In this document: positions 1-7,723 of the stretch, in pieces
Layout of the letters: each line of letters begins with the position of its first letter
Position numbering within the stretch: the stretch's first letter is position 1
Source of the DNA: Bacteroidales bacterium UBA3289
Lineage (GTDB): Bacteria > Bacteroidota > Bacteroidia > Bacteroidales > UBA932
Reading direction: 5' to 3'
Length of the DNA stretch: 64,000 nucleotides
Assembly (NCBI GenBank): GCA_002361625.1
Contig: DETL01000002.1
Coordinates: forward strand, 18,548 to 82,547
Program-made: the position numbers and the translations under genes
Notes under the pieces: model-generated
What the model was told of the DNA's origin: nothing
Databases searched by the model: none
The model's input: only the letters and a program-made list of their open reading frames with translations

Positions 1-1391
1 TCGCCAAAAATGAAAACGAAGCCCCGGCCCCGCTGGACCGGAAGCTCAAGATCCTGGGCGTGGGTATCGGCGGCCGCGGCGCAGCCGACCTGGCGGCCAT
101 GGAGACCGAAGAAATCATCGGCCTGTGCGATGTGGACTGGAAGTATGCCGCCCACGTTTTCGAGCGTTACCCCAATGCCAAGCGCTACAAGGACTGGCGC
201 GTGATGTTCGATGAATTGCTGGATGAGGCGGACGCCGTCATGATCGCGACGGCCGACCACACCCACGCGATCATCGCCGCCGCCGCCATCCAGGCCGGCA
301 AGCACGTTTACTGCGAAAAGCCGCTCACCCGCACCGTCTATGAGTCCCGTCTCCTCACCAAGCTGGCTGCCAAGTACCGCGTGGCCACCCAGATGGGCAA
401 CCAGGGCGCTTCCGCGGAAGGCGTGCGGAAAGTCTGCGAATGGATCTGGAACGGCGAGATCGGCGAAGTCACCCGCGTGGACGCCTTCACGGACCGTCCC
501 ATCTGGCCGCAGGGCCTGGAGCGTCCCGCCAAGGCGGAGAAGGTGCCCAAGACCCTCGACTGGGATCTCTTCCTGGGACCGGCCCCCTATCGTCCTTACC
601 ATTCCATCTACACCCCTTGGAATTTCCGCGGCTGGTGGGATTTCGGCACCGGCGCCCTCGGCGACATGGCCTGCCACATCCTCCATCCCGTGTTCAAGGC
701 CCTGAAGCTCGGTTATCCGACCAAGGTACAGGGCAGCTCCACCGCCCTGCTCACCGAATCCTGCCCGCAGGCGGAGAAGGTCCGCTTCGTGTTCCCCGCC
801 CGTGACAACCTGCCTAAGGTGGGCATGCCCGAAGTGACCATCACCTGGACCGACGGCGGCATCCTGCCGGACCGTCCGGAAGGCCTGCCGGCCGGCAAGA
901 GCATGAACGACTCCGGCGGCGCCCTGATCTTCTACGGCACGAAGGACATCCTCATCTGCGGCTGCTACGGTGTCAACCCGTACCTCCTGTCCGGACGCAA
1001 CCCGGAGGTTCCGCACGTGCTGCGTGAAATCAAGGTTTCCCACCAGCAGGACTGGATCCGCGCCTGCAAGGAGCATCCCGACTATCGTACGCCCAGCGCC
1101 TCCGACTTCTCCGAGGCCGGTCCGTTCAACGAGATGGTGGCGATGGGTGTCGTCGCCGTGCGTCTGCAGGACCTGAACCAGGAACTGGAGTGGGACGGTG
1201 AAAACATGAAGTTCACCAACATCCCGGAGGGTGCGACCATCCGCACGATGATCCACGACGGCTTCTCCATCACCGACGGCCATCCTACCTTCGAGAATGT
1301 CTATACGGACCCGGTGGATGCGAACCAGTTCGCCCGCGAACTCATCAAGCCGGTATTCCGCGATGGCTGGACACTCCCCGAACTCCCGTAA
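1..1391 (+). CDS. Gfo/Idh/MocA family oxidoreductase, 5' end outside window
   Basis: The frame is open from the first bases of the window, so the true start lies upstream; a GTG at 60 falls inside the Rossmann fold and cannot be the start. The visible N-terminus reads KILGVGIGGRGAADL, a dinucleotide-binding glycine motif, followed by the family signature CEKPLTRT. About 463 residues are visible, ending in TAA. The family oxidises or reduces sugar hydroxyls with NAD(P). The homologous gene at 4739-6097 has a Tat signal, so export is likely here too but cannot be seen. It is followed after 19 bases by a DUF1080 lipoprotein and then an isomerase-like lipoprotein, a grouping that points to C3 oxidation of glycosides. 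Substrate is not determinable from sequence. Confidence 0.9.
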   Translation, partial: AKNENEAPAPLDRKLKILGVGIGGRGAADLAAMETEEIIGLCDVDWKYAAHVFERYPNAKRYKDWRVMFDELLDEADAVMIATADHTHAIIAAAAIQAGKHVYCEKPLTRTVYESRLLTKLAAKYRVATQMGNQGASAEGVRKVCEWIWNGEIGEVTRVDAFTDRPIWPQGLERPAKAEKVPKTLDWDLFLGPAPYRPYHSIYTPWNFRGWWDFGTGALGDMACHILHPVFKALKLGYPTKVQGSSTALLTESCPQAEKVRFVFPARDNLPKVGMPEVTITWTDGGILPDRPEGLPAGKSMNDSGGALIFYGTKDILICGCYGVNPYLLSGRNPEVPHVLREIKVSHQQDWIRACKEHPDYRTPSASDFSEAGPFNEMVAMGVVAVRLQDLNQELEWDGENMKFTNIPEGATIRTMIHDGFSITDGHPTFENVYTDPVDANQFARELIKPVFRDGWTLPELP

Positions 1392-1410
1392 TCAACTAAA
1401 AACAAGCTAT

Positions 1411-2262
1411 ATGAAAAAAATTCTTGCATTTGCTGCCATGACAGCCCTTCTGGTAAGCGCCGCTTCCTGCGGCAACCAGGGAAAGAAGAAGACGGCCGAG
1501 CCCGCCACCCCTGCCTACACGGTCGTCGAGGCCCCGCAGGTGGACCTGTCCACCTTCCCGGTCGATGACGAAGGTTATATCGTCCTGTTCGACGGCACCT
1601 CCACCAACGGATGGCGCGGTTACGGCAAGACAGCCCTTCCCTCCCGCTGGGGAATCGAGGACGGCTGCCTGAAGTTCAGCGGCACCGGCACCGGCGAAGG
1701 CCAGACCGGCGAAGGTGGAGACATCATCTTCGCCCACCAGTTCAAGAACTTCACCCTGGAACTCGAATGGAAGGTCTCCAAGGGCGGCAACTCCGGTATC
1801 TTCTACCTCGCCAAGGAAGTGACCACCAAGGACGAGAACGGTGCCGAGCGTTACGAGCCCATCTACATCTCTGCGCCGGAGTACCAGGTGCTGGACAACG
1901 CCAACCATCCGGACGCCCTCCTCGGCGTGGACGGCAACCGCCAGTCCGCCTCCCTGTATGACATGATTCCGGCCGTTCCGCAGAACCAGAACCCCTTCGG
2001 CGAGTGGAACAAGACGAAGATTCTCGTGTACAAGGGCACCGTCGTGCACTTCCAGAACGACGTGAAGGTCCTCGAGTATCACCTGTGGACCCAGCAGTGG
2101 ACCGACATGCTCCAGGCCAGCAAGTTCTCCGAGAAAGACTGGCCCCTTGCCTTCGAACTGCTGAACAACTGCGGCGGCGAGAACCATGAGGGTTATATCG
2201 GCATGCAGGACCACGGCGACGACGTCTGGTACCGCAACATCCGTATCAAGCTGATGGACTAA
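1411..2262 (+). CDS. DUF1080 lipoprotein (3-keto-disaccharide hydrolase type)
   Basis: 283 residues from ATG at 1411. The start is chosen because it gives a lipoprotein signal (MKKILAFAAMTALLVSAASC, lipobox Cys20) instead of an upstream extension overlapping the previous gene. The body matches the DUF1080/3-keto-glycoside hydrolase concanavalin-like fold: GYIVLFDGTSTNGWRG near residue 55, then FTLELEWKVSKGGNSGIFY, and a C-terminal DDVWYRNIRIKLMD. The family cleaves or eliminates glycosidic bonds in 3-keto sugars made by Gfo/Idh/MocA partners, which fits the gene immediately upstream. Expected location is periplasm or outer surface, lipid anchored. It is 6 bases from the next gene, so very likely the same operon. 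Confidence 0.88.
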   Translation: MKKILAFAAMTALLVSAASCGNQGKKKTAEPATPAYTVVEAPQVDLSTFPVDDEGYIVLFDGTSTNGWRGYGKTALPSRWGIEDGCLKFSGTGTGEGQTGEGGDIIFAHQFKNFTLELEWKVSKGGNSGIFYLAKEVTTKDENGAERYEPIYISAPEYQVLDNANHPDALLGVDGNRQSASLYDMIPAVPQNQNPFGEWNKTKILVYKGTVVHFQNDVKVLEYHLWTQQWTDMLQASKFSEKDWPLAFELLNNCGGENHEGYIGMQDHGDDVWYRNIRIKLMD

Positions 2263-2268
2263 CGCCTT

Positions 2269-3156
2269 ATGAAAGGACACATTCTTTCCATCGCCCTCCT
2301 CGCCATGGCCTTCATCCCCTCCTGCTCCCCCAAGGAAGCCGCGCCCGTGAAAAAGGACATGTGCGTGCAGATGTACTCCGCCCGCAGCATCCTCAACCAC
2401 GACAACTATGCCGACATCCTGAAGGAGATCGCTGCGATGGGTTACACGGCCGTGGAAGCCGCCAGCTACGACGGTGACAACGGTCTCATCTACGGCGACA
2501 CACCCGAGGTGTTCAAGCAAAAGGTGGAAGCCGCCGGCATGAAGGTGCTCTCCGCCCATGTCTCCCGTGGCCTCTCCCGTGAGGAGTTGGACAGCGGCGA
2601 CCTCAGCGCCGCCCTCGCCTGGTGGGACAAGTGCATCGAGGTGCACAAGAAAGCCGGCATGGAGTACATCGTCACACCTTGGATGGGCCTCCAGGAGAAC
2701 CTGAAGGACCTCCAGGTCTATTGCGACTACCTGAACGAAGTGGGCCGCCGCTGCAAGGCCGCCGGCATCAAGTACGGCTACCACAACCACGCCTACGAGT
2801 TCGAGAAGGTGGAAGACCAGGTGATGTACGACTACATGCTCCAGCACACGGATCCGGACCTGGTATTCTTCCAGATGGACGTGTACTGGGCCGTCATCGG
2901 CAAGGCCTCCCCGGTGGACTACTTCAAGCGCTATCCCGGCCGTTTCAAGATGCTCCACATCAAGGATGAATGGGAAGTGGGCCAGAGCGGCATGGTGGGC
3001 TTCGACGCCATCTTCAAGAACGCCGAACTCGCCGGTCTCGAGAACTTCGTCGTGGAGATCGAGCGCTACAGCTACGAAGACATCCGCAAGAGCTTCGTCG
3101 AGAGCGCCGACTACCTCCTCAACGCTCCGTTCGTAAAGGCAACCTACGCGAAGTAA
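2269..3156 (+). CDS. Sugar phosphate isomerase/epimerase-like TIM-barrel lipoprotein
   Basis: 295 residues. An N-terminal lipoprotein signal (MKGHILSIALLAMAFIPSC) precedes a xylose-isomerase-like TIM barrel. Candidate metal and substrate ligands occur in the usual order: GYTAVEAASYDG, GYHNHAYEF, FFQMDVYWA and VVEIERYSY supply Glu, His, Asp and Glu. Members in this context epimerise, eliminate or hydrate keto-sugars; export makes a phosphorylated substrate unlikely despite the family name. It is the third gene of the oxidoreductase-DUF1080-isomerase operon and is followed 20 bases later by a strong terminator. Exact chemistry is inference from neighbours. Confidence 0.85.
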   Translation: MKGHILSIALLAMAFIPSCSPKEAAPVKKDMCVQMYSARSILNHDNYADILKEIAAMGYTAVEAASYDGDNGLIYGDTPEVFKQKVEAAGMKVLSAHVSRGLSREELDSGDLSAALAWWDKCIEVHKKAGMEYIVTPWMGLQENLKDLQVYCDYLNEVGRRCKAAGIKYGYHNHAYEFEKVEDQVMYDYMLQHTDPDLVFFQMDVYWAVIGKASPVDYFKRYPGRFKMLHIKDEWEVGQSGMVGFDAIFKNAELAGLENFVVEIERYSYEDIRKSFVESADYLLNAPFVKATYAK

Positions 3157-3175
3157 AAGGCTGCAACATCCTATC

Positions 3176-3221
3176 AAGCAGGAGGAAAGCTACGCAATGA
3201 GTTTTCCTCCTGCTTCTTTTT
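3176..3221 (+). terminator. Rho-independent terminator after the DUF1080 operon
   Basis: A perfect 13-bp stem, AAGCAGGAGGAAA (3176-3188) with TTTCCTCCTGCTT (3203-3215), has a 14-base loop and is followed by C and five T. It sits 20 bases after the isomerase stop codon. Confidence 0.85.
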
Positions 3222-3584
3222 CCCTTCATCGAACCGCATTTGAGGGCGGAAGATAATCTGGACCTCTTTCCTGGTGGGACGGTCCGTGCCGGGCTCCATG
3301 TCGGCTTTCAGCGGTATCGCCATGTCGGGAGGACGCTTGACGGCTAACTCCCATTTTGAGGGGGCTCTGCCCCCTAATGCCCCCGGCGCTCCCGGCCTAT
3401 AAGTCCTCGGGACTAGCCCTCGGACACGGCCTCCGCTCTGCCGTCTGATGACGGCTTTTCCGCGCCCTCCCTCCGGCTCCCCAGCTGCTGAAAGCCGGAT
3501 ATCCGCCCGACCCGAACGGTCCCGCCTGGAAAGGGGCCCCATAGCTGCCTAGGCAGGACACACCTTTGTCATTACAGGACATCC
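3222..3584. other. Non-coding stretch, no gene recognised
   Basis: Together with the adjacent terminators and repeat this is the only gap above 300 bases. It contains a small G6/C6 hairpin at 3360-3374 and is locally very C-rich. On the minus strand a short reading frame ends with a fairly ordinary amino acid composition (residues KWELAVKRPP onward), which might be a remnant of a coding sequence, but nothing is recognisable. Confidence 0.5.
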
Positions 3585-3728
3585 GTGAAAACTTGAAGAG
3601 CACCAACACCCCATATATGAAGCAGGAGGCCGATTGGCGCTCTTTAAGCTGTTTCAGGGAGACGTCTGAAGAGCACCGATCGGCCATATACGCCGTACAA
3701 GGCCGATTGGGCGTCTTTAAGTTTTCAC
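3585..3728. repeat. 144-bp nested inverted-repeat element
   Basis: Four copies of a CTTnAAGAGCnCC-like motif alternate in orientation (about 3592, 3636, 3666 and 3709). The outer arms GTGAAAACTTGAAGAGCACC (3585-3604) and the reverse complement of 3709-3728 match at 16 of 20 positions. The inner arms form two consecutive hairpins; the second pairs 3666-3685 with 3701-3721 and includes GATCGGCC against GGCCGATT. No target-site duplication was seen. It could be a small MITE/REP-like element or a structured RNA. Confidence 0.6.
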
Positions 3729-3766
3729 GATTGGGAAAGGGTTCCGGACGCAGGAGGAGGAAGATC

Positions 3767-3804
3767 AAAAAAGGGACCGACTCAGCAGGAGTCAGTCCCT
3801 TTTT
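3767..3804 (-). terminator. Bidirectional terminator for the minus-strand operon
   Basis: A 16-bp stem with one mismatch (3767-3783 with 3789-3804) and a 5-base loop is flanked by A-runs on the left and T-runs on the right. It lies 17 bases past the stop of the 3821-4729 gene and could also stop plus-strand transcription. Confidence 0.85.
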
Positions 3805-3820
3805 GATACGAAAGAGCGCT

Positions 3821-4729
3821 TTAGGCCTGATCCCACTGGGTGCGGAGCAGGTTGACGGCGGCGGTGAGGGTGGCGACGCGGTCCTCGGAACGGCAGCCGC
3901 ACTCGAAGCTGACGTAGTGTGGATAGCCGAGTTCCTTGAGGGCGCGGAAGCCATCGACATAATTGTCAACATCTCCGTCTTCGCCAGGCATGATGCGGTT
4001 GCCGCGGCTGGCGATATGGACGTGCTGCAGGTAAGGACCGGCGGACATGAAGGCGGCGTAGTCGGAGGTTTCCTCCTGCATGTGCCAAAAGTCGCCCATG
4101 CACTTGACACCGGCGCTGTCGGCATCGCGGCAGATGGCGGCGGCATCGCTCACCAGGCGCATGTAGAAGGCTTCCTTGCGGTTGAGCGGTTCCAGGATGA
4201 CGGTGGTTCCGCAGCTGACGGCGAATTCTCCGAGGTCATGGAGCTGGGCGCAGAGGAAGTCGCGGGTTTCCAGCGTGTGCGGGAGGGAGGGAGTCTGCCA
4301 ATTGAACACCGGGACCATGATGACGCCCGTGGAGCCGAGCTCACCCGCGGCGCGGACGATGTCCCGCATGGTCGTGTCGAACTGCGCTTTCACGGAGGGG
4401 TCTTCGGCCAGGATAAAGCCGTCGAAGCCGGCACAGATGGCCGAGACCTTGATGTTACGGCCATTCAAGGCCTCCCGGATCTCCGTGACCCGGCCGGAAA
4501 GGCCCTTGCCGCCGGGTTCGAAGCCGGTAATGCCCAGGCTTTCCATGAAGTCCAGCTTCTCGGCCAGGGTCTGGCCCGGAGTCACGCCCTCCTGGAAGGA
4601 AAGGTTCAGCGGCGTGGCAGGGGATTTTTTCTCCTCCTTGGCAGAAGCGCAGGAGACGACGGCGCCGGGCGCGGCCATAAGGGCGGCAGCACCGGCGAGA
4701 GAGGTCTTCAGAAAGGTTTTCCTATCCAT
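3821..4729 (-). CDS. Exported sugar isomerase/epimerase-like TIM-barrel protein
   Basis: 302 residues. The N-terminus MDRKTFLKTSLAGAAALMAA resembles a Tat/Sec signal and continues to a possible lipobox (VVSC). The barrel shows the xylose-isomerase-like metal ligands: VILEPLNRKEAF (Glu), GVKCMGDFWHMQEET (Asp, His), LQHVHIAS (His) and YVSFECG (Glu). It is distinct from the 2269-3156 paralogue. It is last in a minus-strand operon behind a Tat-exported oxidoreductase (9-base gap). The likely role is epimerisation, isomerisation or elimination on an oxidised sugar in the periplasm; substrate unknown. Confidence 0.82.
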   Translation of the reverse strand: MDRKTFLKTSLAGAAALMAAPGAVVSCASAKEEKKSPATPLNLSFQEGVTPGQTLAEKLDFMESLGITGFEPGGKGLSGRVTEIREALNGRNIKVSAICAGFDGFILAEDPSVKAQFDTTMRDIVRAAGELGSTGVIMVPVFNWQTPSLPHTLETRDFLCAQLHDLGEFAVSCGTTVILEPLNRKEAFYMRLVSDAAAICRDADSAGVKCMGDFWHMQEETSDYAAFMSAGPYLQHVHIASRGNRIMPGEDGDVDNYVDGFRALKELGYPHYVSFECGCRSEDRVATLTAAVNLLRTQWDQA

Positions 4730-4738
4730 ACGTGCGTA

Positions 4739-6097
4739 CTATTTGCCCGAACCGGGAACCGGAACGGTATATTTACCCATATCCATCTTGCCCAGCTCCA
4801 GCTTCTCCGGCAGGCAGTCCATCTCGGAGGCGCTGATCTCGTCCCAGGTAACGGTGTTGCCGGTGTAGGCGGCTTCGCGGCCCATGATCCCGCAAAGGGA
4901 GGAGATGCCGCATTCGGTCGCTTCGTTATGCATCTCGCCCTTCCGGATGTGGTTCACCCAATCCACGTGCTCGAGGACATAGGCGTTCTCCTGGGCGTAG
5001 GTCGCCCGCATGGTCTCGTAATCGAATTCCCAGATTTTGTTCCCGTTCAGGTCGAAGATGGCGTCATCGGCGGATCTCCAATAACCCTTCGTTCCCCGGA
5101 CTTCCTCGCTGACGTTGTTCGAGCAGCCGTCGATCTGACGGCACATGCTGTGGAGATGGACGCCGTTCTCAAACTCGAAGTCAACGCTGAAGTTGTCGTA
5201 CTGGTCGCCGGTGACACGGCGCTGGCGGCTGCCGAAGGCGGTCGCCCGGACCGGGCGCTTGTATCCGTTCATCCAGTTGAATACGTCGATGTTGTGGACA
5301 TGCTGCTCGACGATGTGGTCACCGGAAAGCCAGGACCAGTTCACCCAGTCGCGGATCATCCACTCCATGTCGCTCCAGCCCTTCTGGCGCTCCCGGTACC
5401 AGAGCATACCCTGGTTCCAATAGACATTTCCCCCGGTGATCTCGCCGATCAAGCCTTCCTGGATCTTCTGGAAGGCCGCCACATAGGGACGCTCATGATG
5501 GCGCTGGGTGCCCGTCACGACGCTCAGGCCCTTGGCTTCGGCCTGCTTGGCCGTGGCCATGATGGTCCGATAGCCCTTGGCATCCACGCAGATGGGTTTC
5601 TCCAGGAAGGAGTGGACGCCCTTGGAGGTAGCATACTGGAAATGGGTCGGACGGAAGACGGGCGGCGTGGCCACGATGACCATATCCACCCCGGAGTCGA
5701 TGACTTTCTGATAAGCGTCAAAGCCCGTGAAGCAATGATCCTCAGGGACTTCCTGTCCATGTTTCTGGGCGATGGCCTCGCGGGCGGCCTGGACCCTGTC
5801 GGGGAACACGTCGCCAAGGGCGGTGATGGTGATGCCGTTCGCCGCGGTGAGGAGATCGCCCACGGCACCGGTGCCGCGGCCGCCGCAGCCGATGAGACCG
5901 GCCTTGAGGGGACGGCCGTCGATGGCCTTGTCAGGCAGTTCGGGGACGTAGTAGGAACCGGCTTCCCGGAGCGGGGTGACCTTGGCTTCCTTTTTTCCGC
6001 CGGAGCAGGCGGTGAGGAGTTGTCCGCCCACCAGACCGGCCGCGCCGACGACGGCGGTGGTCGTGAGGAAGGACCTTCTGTTCATCTTTGAGCTCAT
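4739..6097 (-). CDS. Tat-exported Gfo/Idh/MocA family oxidoreductase
   Basis: 452 residues. The twin-arginine signal NRRSFLTTTAVVGAAGLVGG starts at residue 6 and ends in a lipobox-like LLTAC; a second Met at residue 5 (first base 6085) is an equally good start. The Rossmann motif GLIGCGGRGTGA lies near residue 66 and the signature FLEKPICVD near 160. Tat export suggests that the nucleotide cofactor is bound before export, as in glucose-fructose oxidoreductase. Operon partners are the isomerase-like gene downstream and the multihaem fusion upstream (19-base gap). It probably oxidises a sugar hydroxyl in the periplasm. Confidence 0.9.
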   Translation of the reverse strand: MSSKMNRRSFLTTTAVVGAAGLVGGQLLTACSGGKKEAKVTPLREAGSYYVPELPDKAIDGRPLKAGLIGCGGRGTGAVGDLLTAANGITITALGDVFPDRVQAAREAIAQKHGQEVPEDHCFTGFDAYQKVIDSGVDMVIVATPPVFRPTHFQYATSKGVHSFLEKPICVDAKGYRTIMATAKQAEAKGLSVVTGTQRHHERPYVAAFQKIQEGLIGEITGGNVYWNQGMLWYRERQKGWSDMEWMIRDWVNWSWLSGDHIVEQHVHNIDVFNWMNGYKRPVRATAFGSRQRRVTGDQYDNFSVDFEFENGVHLHSMCRQIDGCSNNVSEEVRGTKGYWRSADDAIFDLNGNKIWEFDYETMRATYAQENAYVLEHVDWVNHIRKGEMHNEATECGISSLCGIMGREAAYTGNTVTWDEISASEMDCLPEKLELGKMDMGKYTVPVPGSGK

Positions 6098-6116
6098 AAC
6101 CGTGTGTATGTTTTAA

Positions 6117-7637
6117 TTATTCAATATTTTCTGGCACTTCGCAAACGACGCGGAAGCCGATGGCCTTGACATCGGAGTACCACCAGATGCTCTTGGGATT
6201 CTGCGGGTCGGTGCGCAGCCAGTCGTCGTGGCGGGTATGGCTGCGGGCCGCGCAGCGGACGTCGCCGGCGGCATCGGCATAGGAACCGCCGCGGACGACG
6301 AATTCCTCACCGTCCTGAGGGCCCTTCGGGTCCAGGGCGCCGTCGGAAATCCGGTCGTACGCATCCGGGGCGTACCGGTCGGAGCAGTACTCCATGACGT
6401 TACCGAGCATGTTCTTGAGGCCGAAGGGATTGGCCTTGATCCAGGAAGGCTCCTGCGTATGGGCCGGGGAGTTGCCGCTGTACACCACGTAACGGGCGAT
6501 CATCGTCGTGTCCGTTCCGAAGAGGCGCCGCAGTCCCCGGGGATCGTAGCGCTTGGGATCGCCCTCGAAGAAGTAGGGCGTATCGGTACCGCCGCGGGCG
6601 GCATATTCCCACTCCGCTTCCGTGGGAAGGCGGTAGTGCTTGCCGGTCTTGAGCGACAGCCACAGGCAGAAGGTTTCCGCGGCATAATGCGTCATGGTGA
6701 TGGCCGGACGGTCTCCCATGCCCCAGCCCTGGTCGGGAAGGCCGAAAGGCGGGGTGGGACCGGTGACGGCGTCCAGGCCGGGCCGGCTGTTGGCTTCATA
6801 GACGACGGCGGGCGGGGTACGTCCCTCGGACATGGTCTCGTTGTAGAAACTCCAGAACTGCCGCCAGGTGATTTCGGTCTCCGCCATGAAGAAGCGGGAG
6901 ATGCGGACCCGCTTCTGCGGCCCCTCGTCCTCGCGGCGTCTCGGCTCGTTCTCCGGGCTTCCCAGCATGAATTCGCCGCCCGGAACGGCAATCATCCGGA
7001 TCGACGCGTTGGTTCCGGGGACGGTTTCCGTAAAGGATTCGAAGCGCTCGGGAGTGGCCGGTGCCTCATAGATTTCACCGCTGCCGGTATCGACCTTGCC
7101 CTGCAGTTTCTTGTGGGAGTATCCTTCGATGTAGTGGCCGGCGTTGAGATGGCAGCTGACGCAGGAAAGATGGAGCTTCTCGGCATTCTCCTCGTAGTAG
7201 AGATGGGCGGCGATGCCATCGTCGCTGATACCCTCCGGGAACAGGTTCTGGTGGCATTTCAGGCAGGAGGCGTTATAGACGATCCGCTCGGCATGATCCA
7301 CGGAACGCTTGGCGGCCCAGTCGATCTCGTCCGGGTCCTTGGTCATCTTCGCCCACATGTCCTTGGCGCCCATCTTGATCTTGACCATGTAGAAACGGGC
7401 GATACCGTCCTCCTTCGGAGGCAGGTGGCAGGCGGCGCAGTCGGTGACGACGCCGCTTCCGTTCAGATAGTGGGGAGACTGTTTCCAGAGCAGGTCGGCC
7501 TCCTCATGGTAATGGCAGCGCATGCAGGAGTCGTTGGTGGACGTATAGGTGTCCACGGACACCAGGGCCACCATCGATACAATGCCCAGTGCCAAACCTC
7601 CAAGAACGGCGCCCCAGATGATACGTTTCTTGCCCAT
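6117..7637 (-). CDS. NapC/NirT-type tetrahaem cytochrome fused to a formylglycine-generating-enzyme-like domain
   Basis: 506 residues. One N-terminal membrane anchor (about residues 7-28) is followed by four CxxCH haem motifs at residues 38-42, 67-71, 125-129 and 159-163, spaced as in NrfH/NapC quinol dehydrogenases. From about residue 210 an FGE/SUMF1-type domain follows (PGGEFMLGSPENE, ETEITWRQFW, RLPTEAEWEYAARGG, MLGNVMEYCSDRY, VVRGGSYADAAG, GFRVVCEV). The paired copper-binding cysteines of true FGE, expected soon after RGGS, are absent, so sulfatase maturation is unlikely. It is first in the operon with the oxidoreductase and isomerase. A link from quinol or periplasmic redox to sugar oxidation is inference. 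Confidence 0.88.
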   Translation of the reverse strand: MGKKRIIWGAVLGGLALGIVSMVALVSVDTYTSTNDSCMRCHYHEEADLLWKQSPHYLNGSGVVTDCAACHLPPKEDGIARFYMVKIKMGAKDMWAKMTKDPDEIDWAAKRSVDHAERIVYNASCLKCHQNLFPEGISDDGIAAHLYYEENAEKLHLSCVSCHLNAGHYIEGYSHKKLQGKVDTGSGEIYEAPATPERFESFTETVPGTNASIRMIAVPGGEFMLGSPENEPRRREDEGPQKRVRISRFFMAETEITWRQFWSFYNETMSEGRTPPAVVYEANSRPGLDAVTGPTPPFGLPDQGWGMGDRPAITMTHYAAETFCLWLSLKTGKHYRLPTEAEWEYAARGGTDTPYFFEGDPKRYDPRGLRRLFGTDTTMIARYVVYSGNSPAHTQEPSWIKANPFGLKNMLGNVMEYCSDRYAPDAYDRISDGALDPKGPQDGEEFVVRGGSYADAAGDVRCAARSHTRHDDWLRTDPQNPKSIWWYSDVKAIGFRVVCEVPENIE

Positions 7638-7654
7638 GACGAGTTACAGATTTT

Positions 7655-7662
7655 CAAAGATA
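7655..7662 (-). promoter_or_regulatory. -7 box for the cytochrome-fusion operon
   Basis: TATCTTTG on the minus strand, 18 bases upstream of the 7637 start codon, matches the Bacteroidota TAnnTTTG element. No convincing -33 TTG was seen. Confidence 0.6.
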
Positions 7663-7695
7663 CGAAAAAAGAGGGAAAATCCGGCTGAAAATCCG

Positions 7696-7703
7696 TATCT
7701 TTC
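7696..7703 (+). promoter_or_regulatory. -7 box for the carboxylesterase at 7724
   Basis: TATCTTTC, one base off the TAnnTTTG consensus, 20 bases before the ATG. It is divergent to the -7 box at 7655. Confidence 0.5.
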
Positions 7704-7723
7704 GCAAGAAAAAAACACATCTC

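Noticed and set aside
1396..3177. 593-residue open frame antisense to the DUF1080 operon
   Set aside because: Composition is His/Val/Gly/Asp-biased, as expected from the complement of high-GC3 codons, and the sense strand carries recognisable families.
3566..6091. 841-residue plus-strand frame over the isomerase and oxidoreductase genes
   Set aside because: The minus strand encodes Tat-signal proteins with clear motifs; the plus frame is a GC-bias shadow.
6117..7637. Sulfatase-maturing FGE partner for the sulfatase at 55325
   Set aside because: Copper-binding cysteines are missing and that sulfatase is Ser-type, which FGE does not process.
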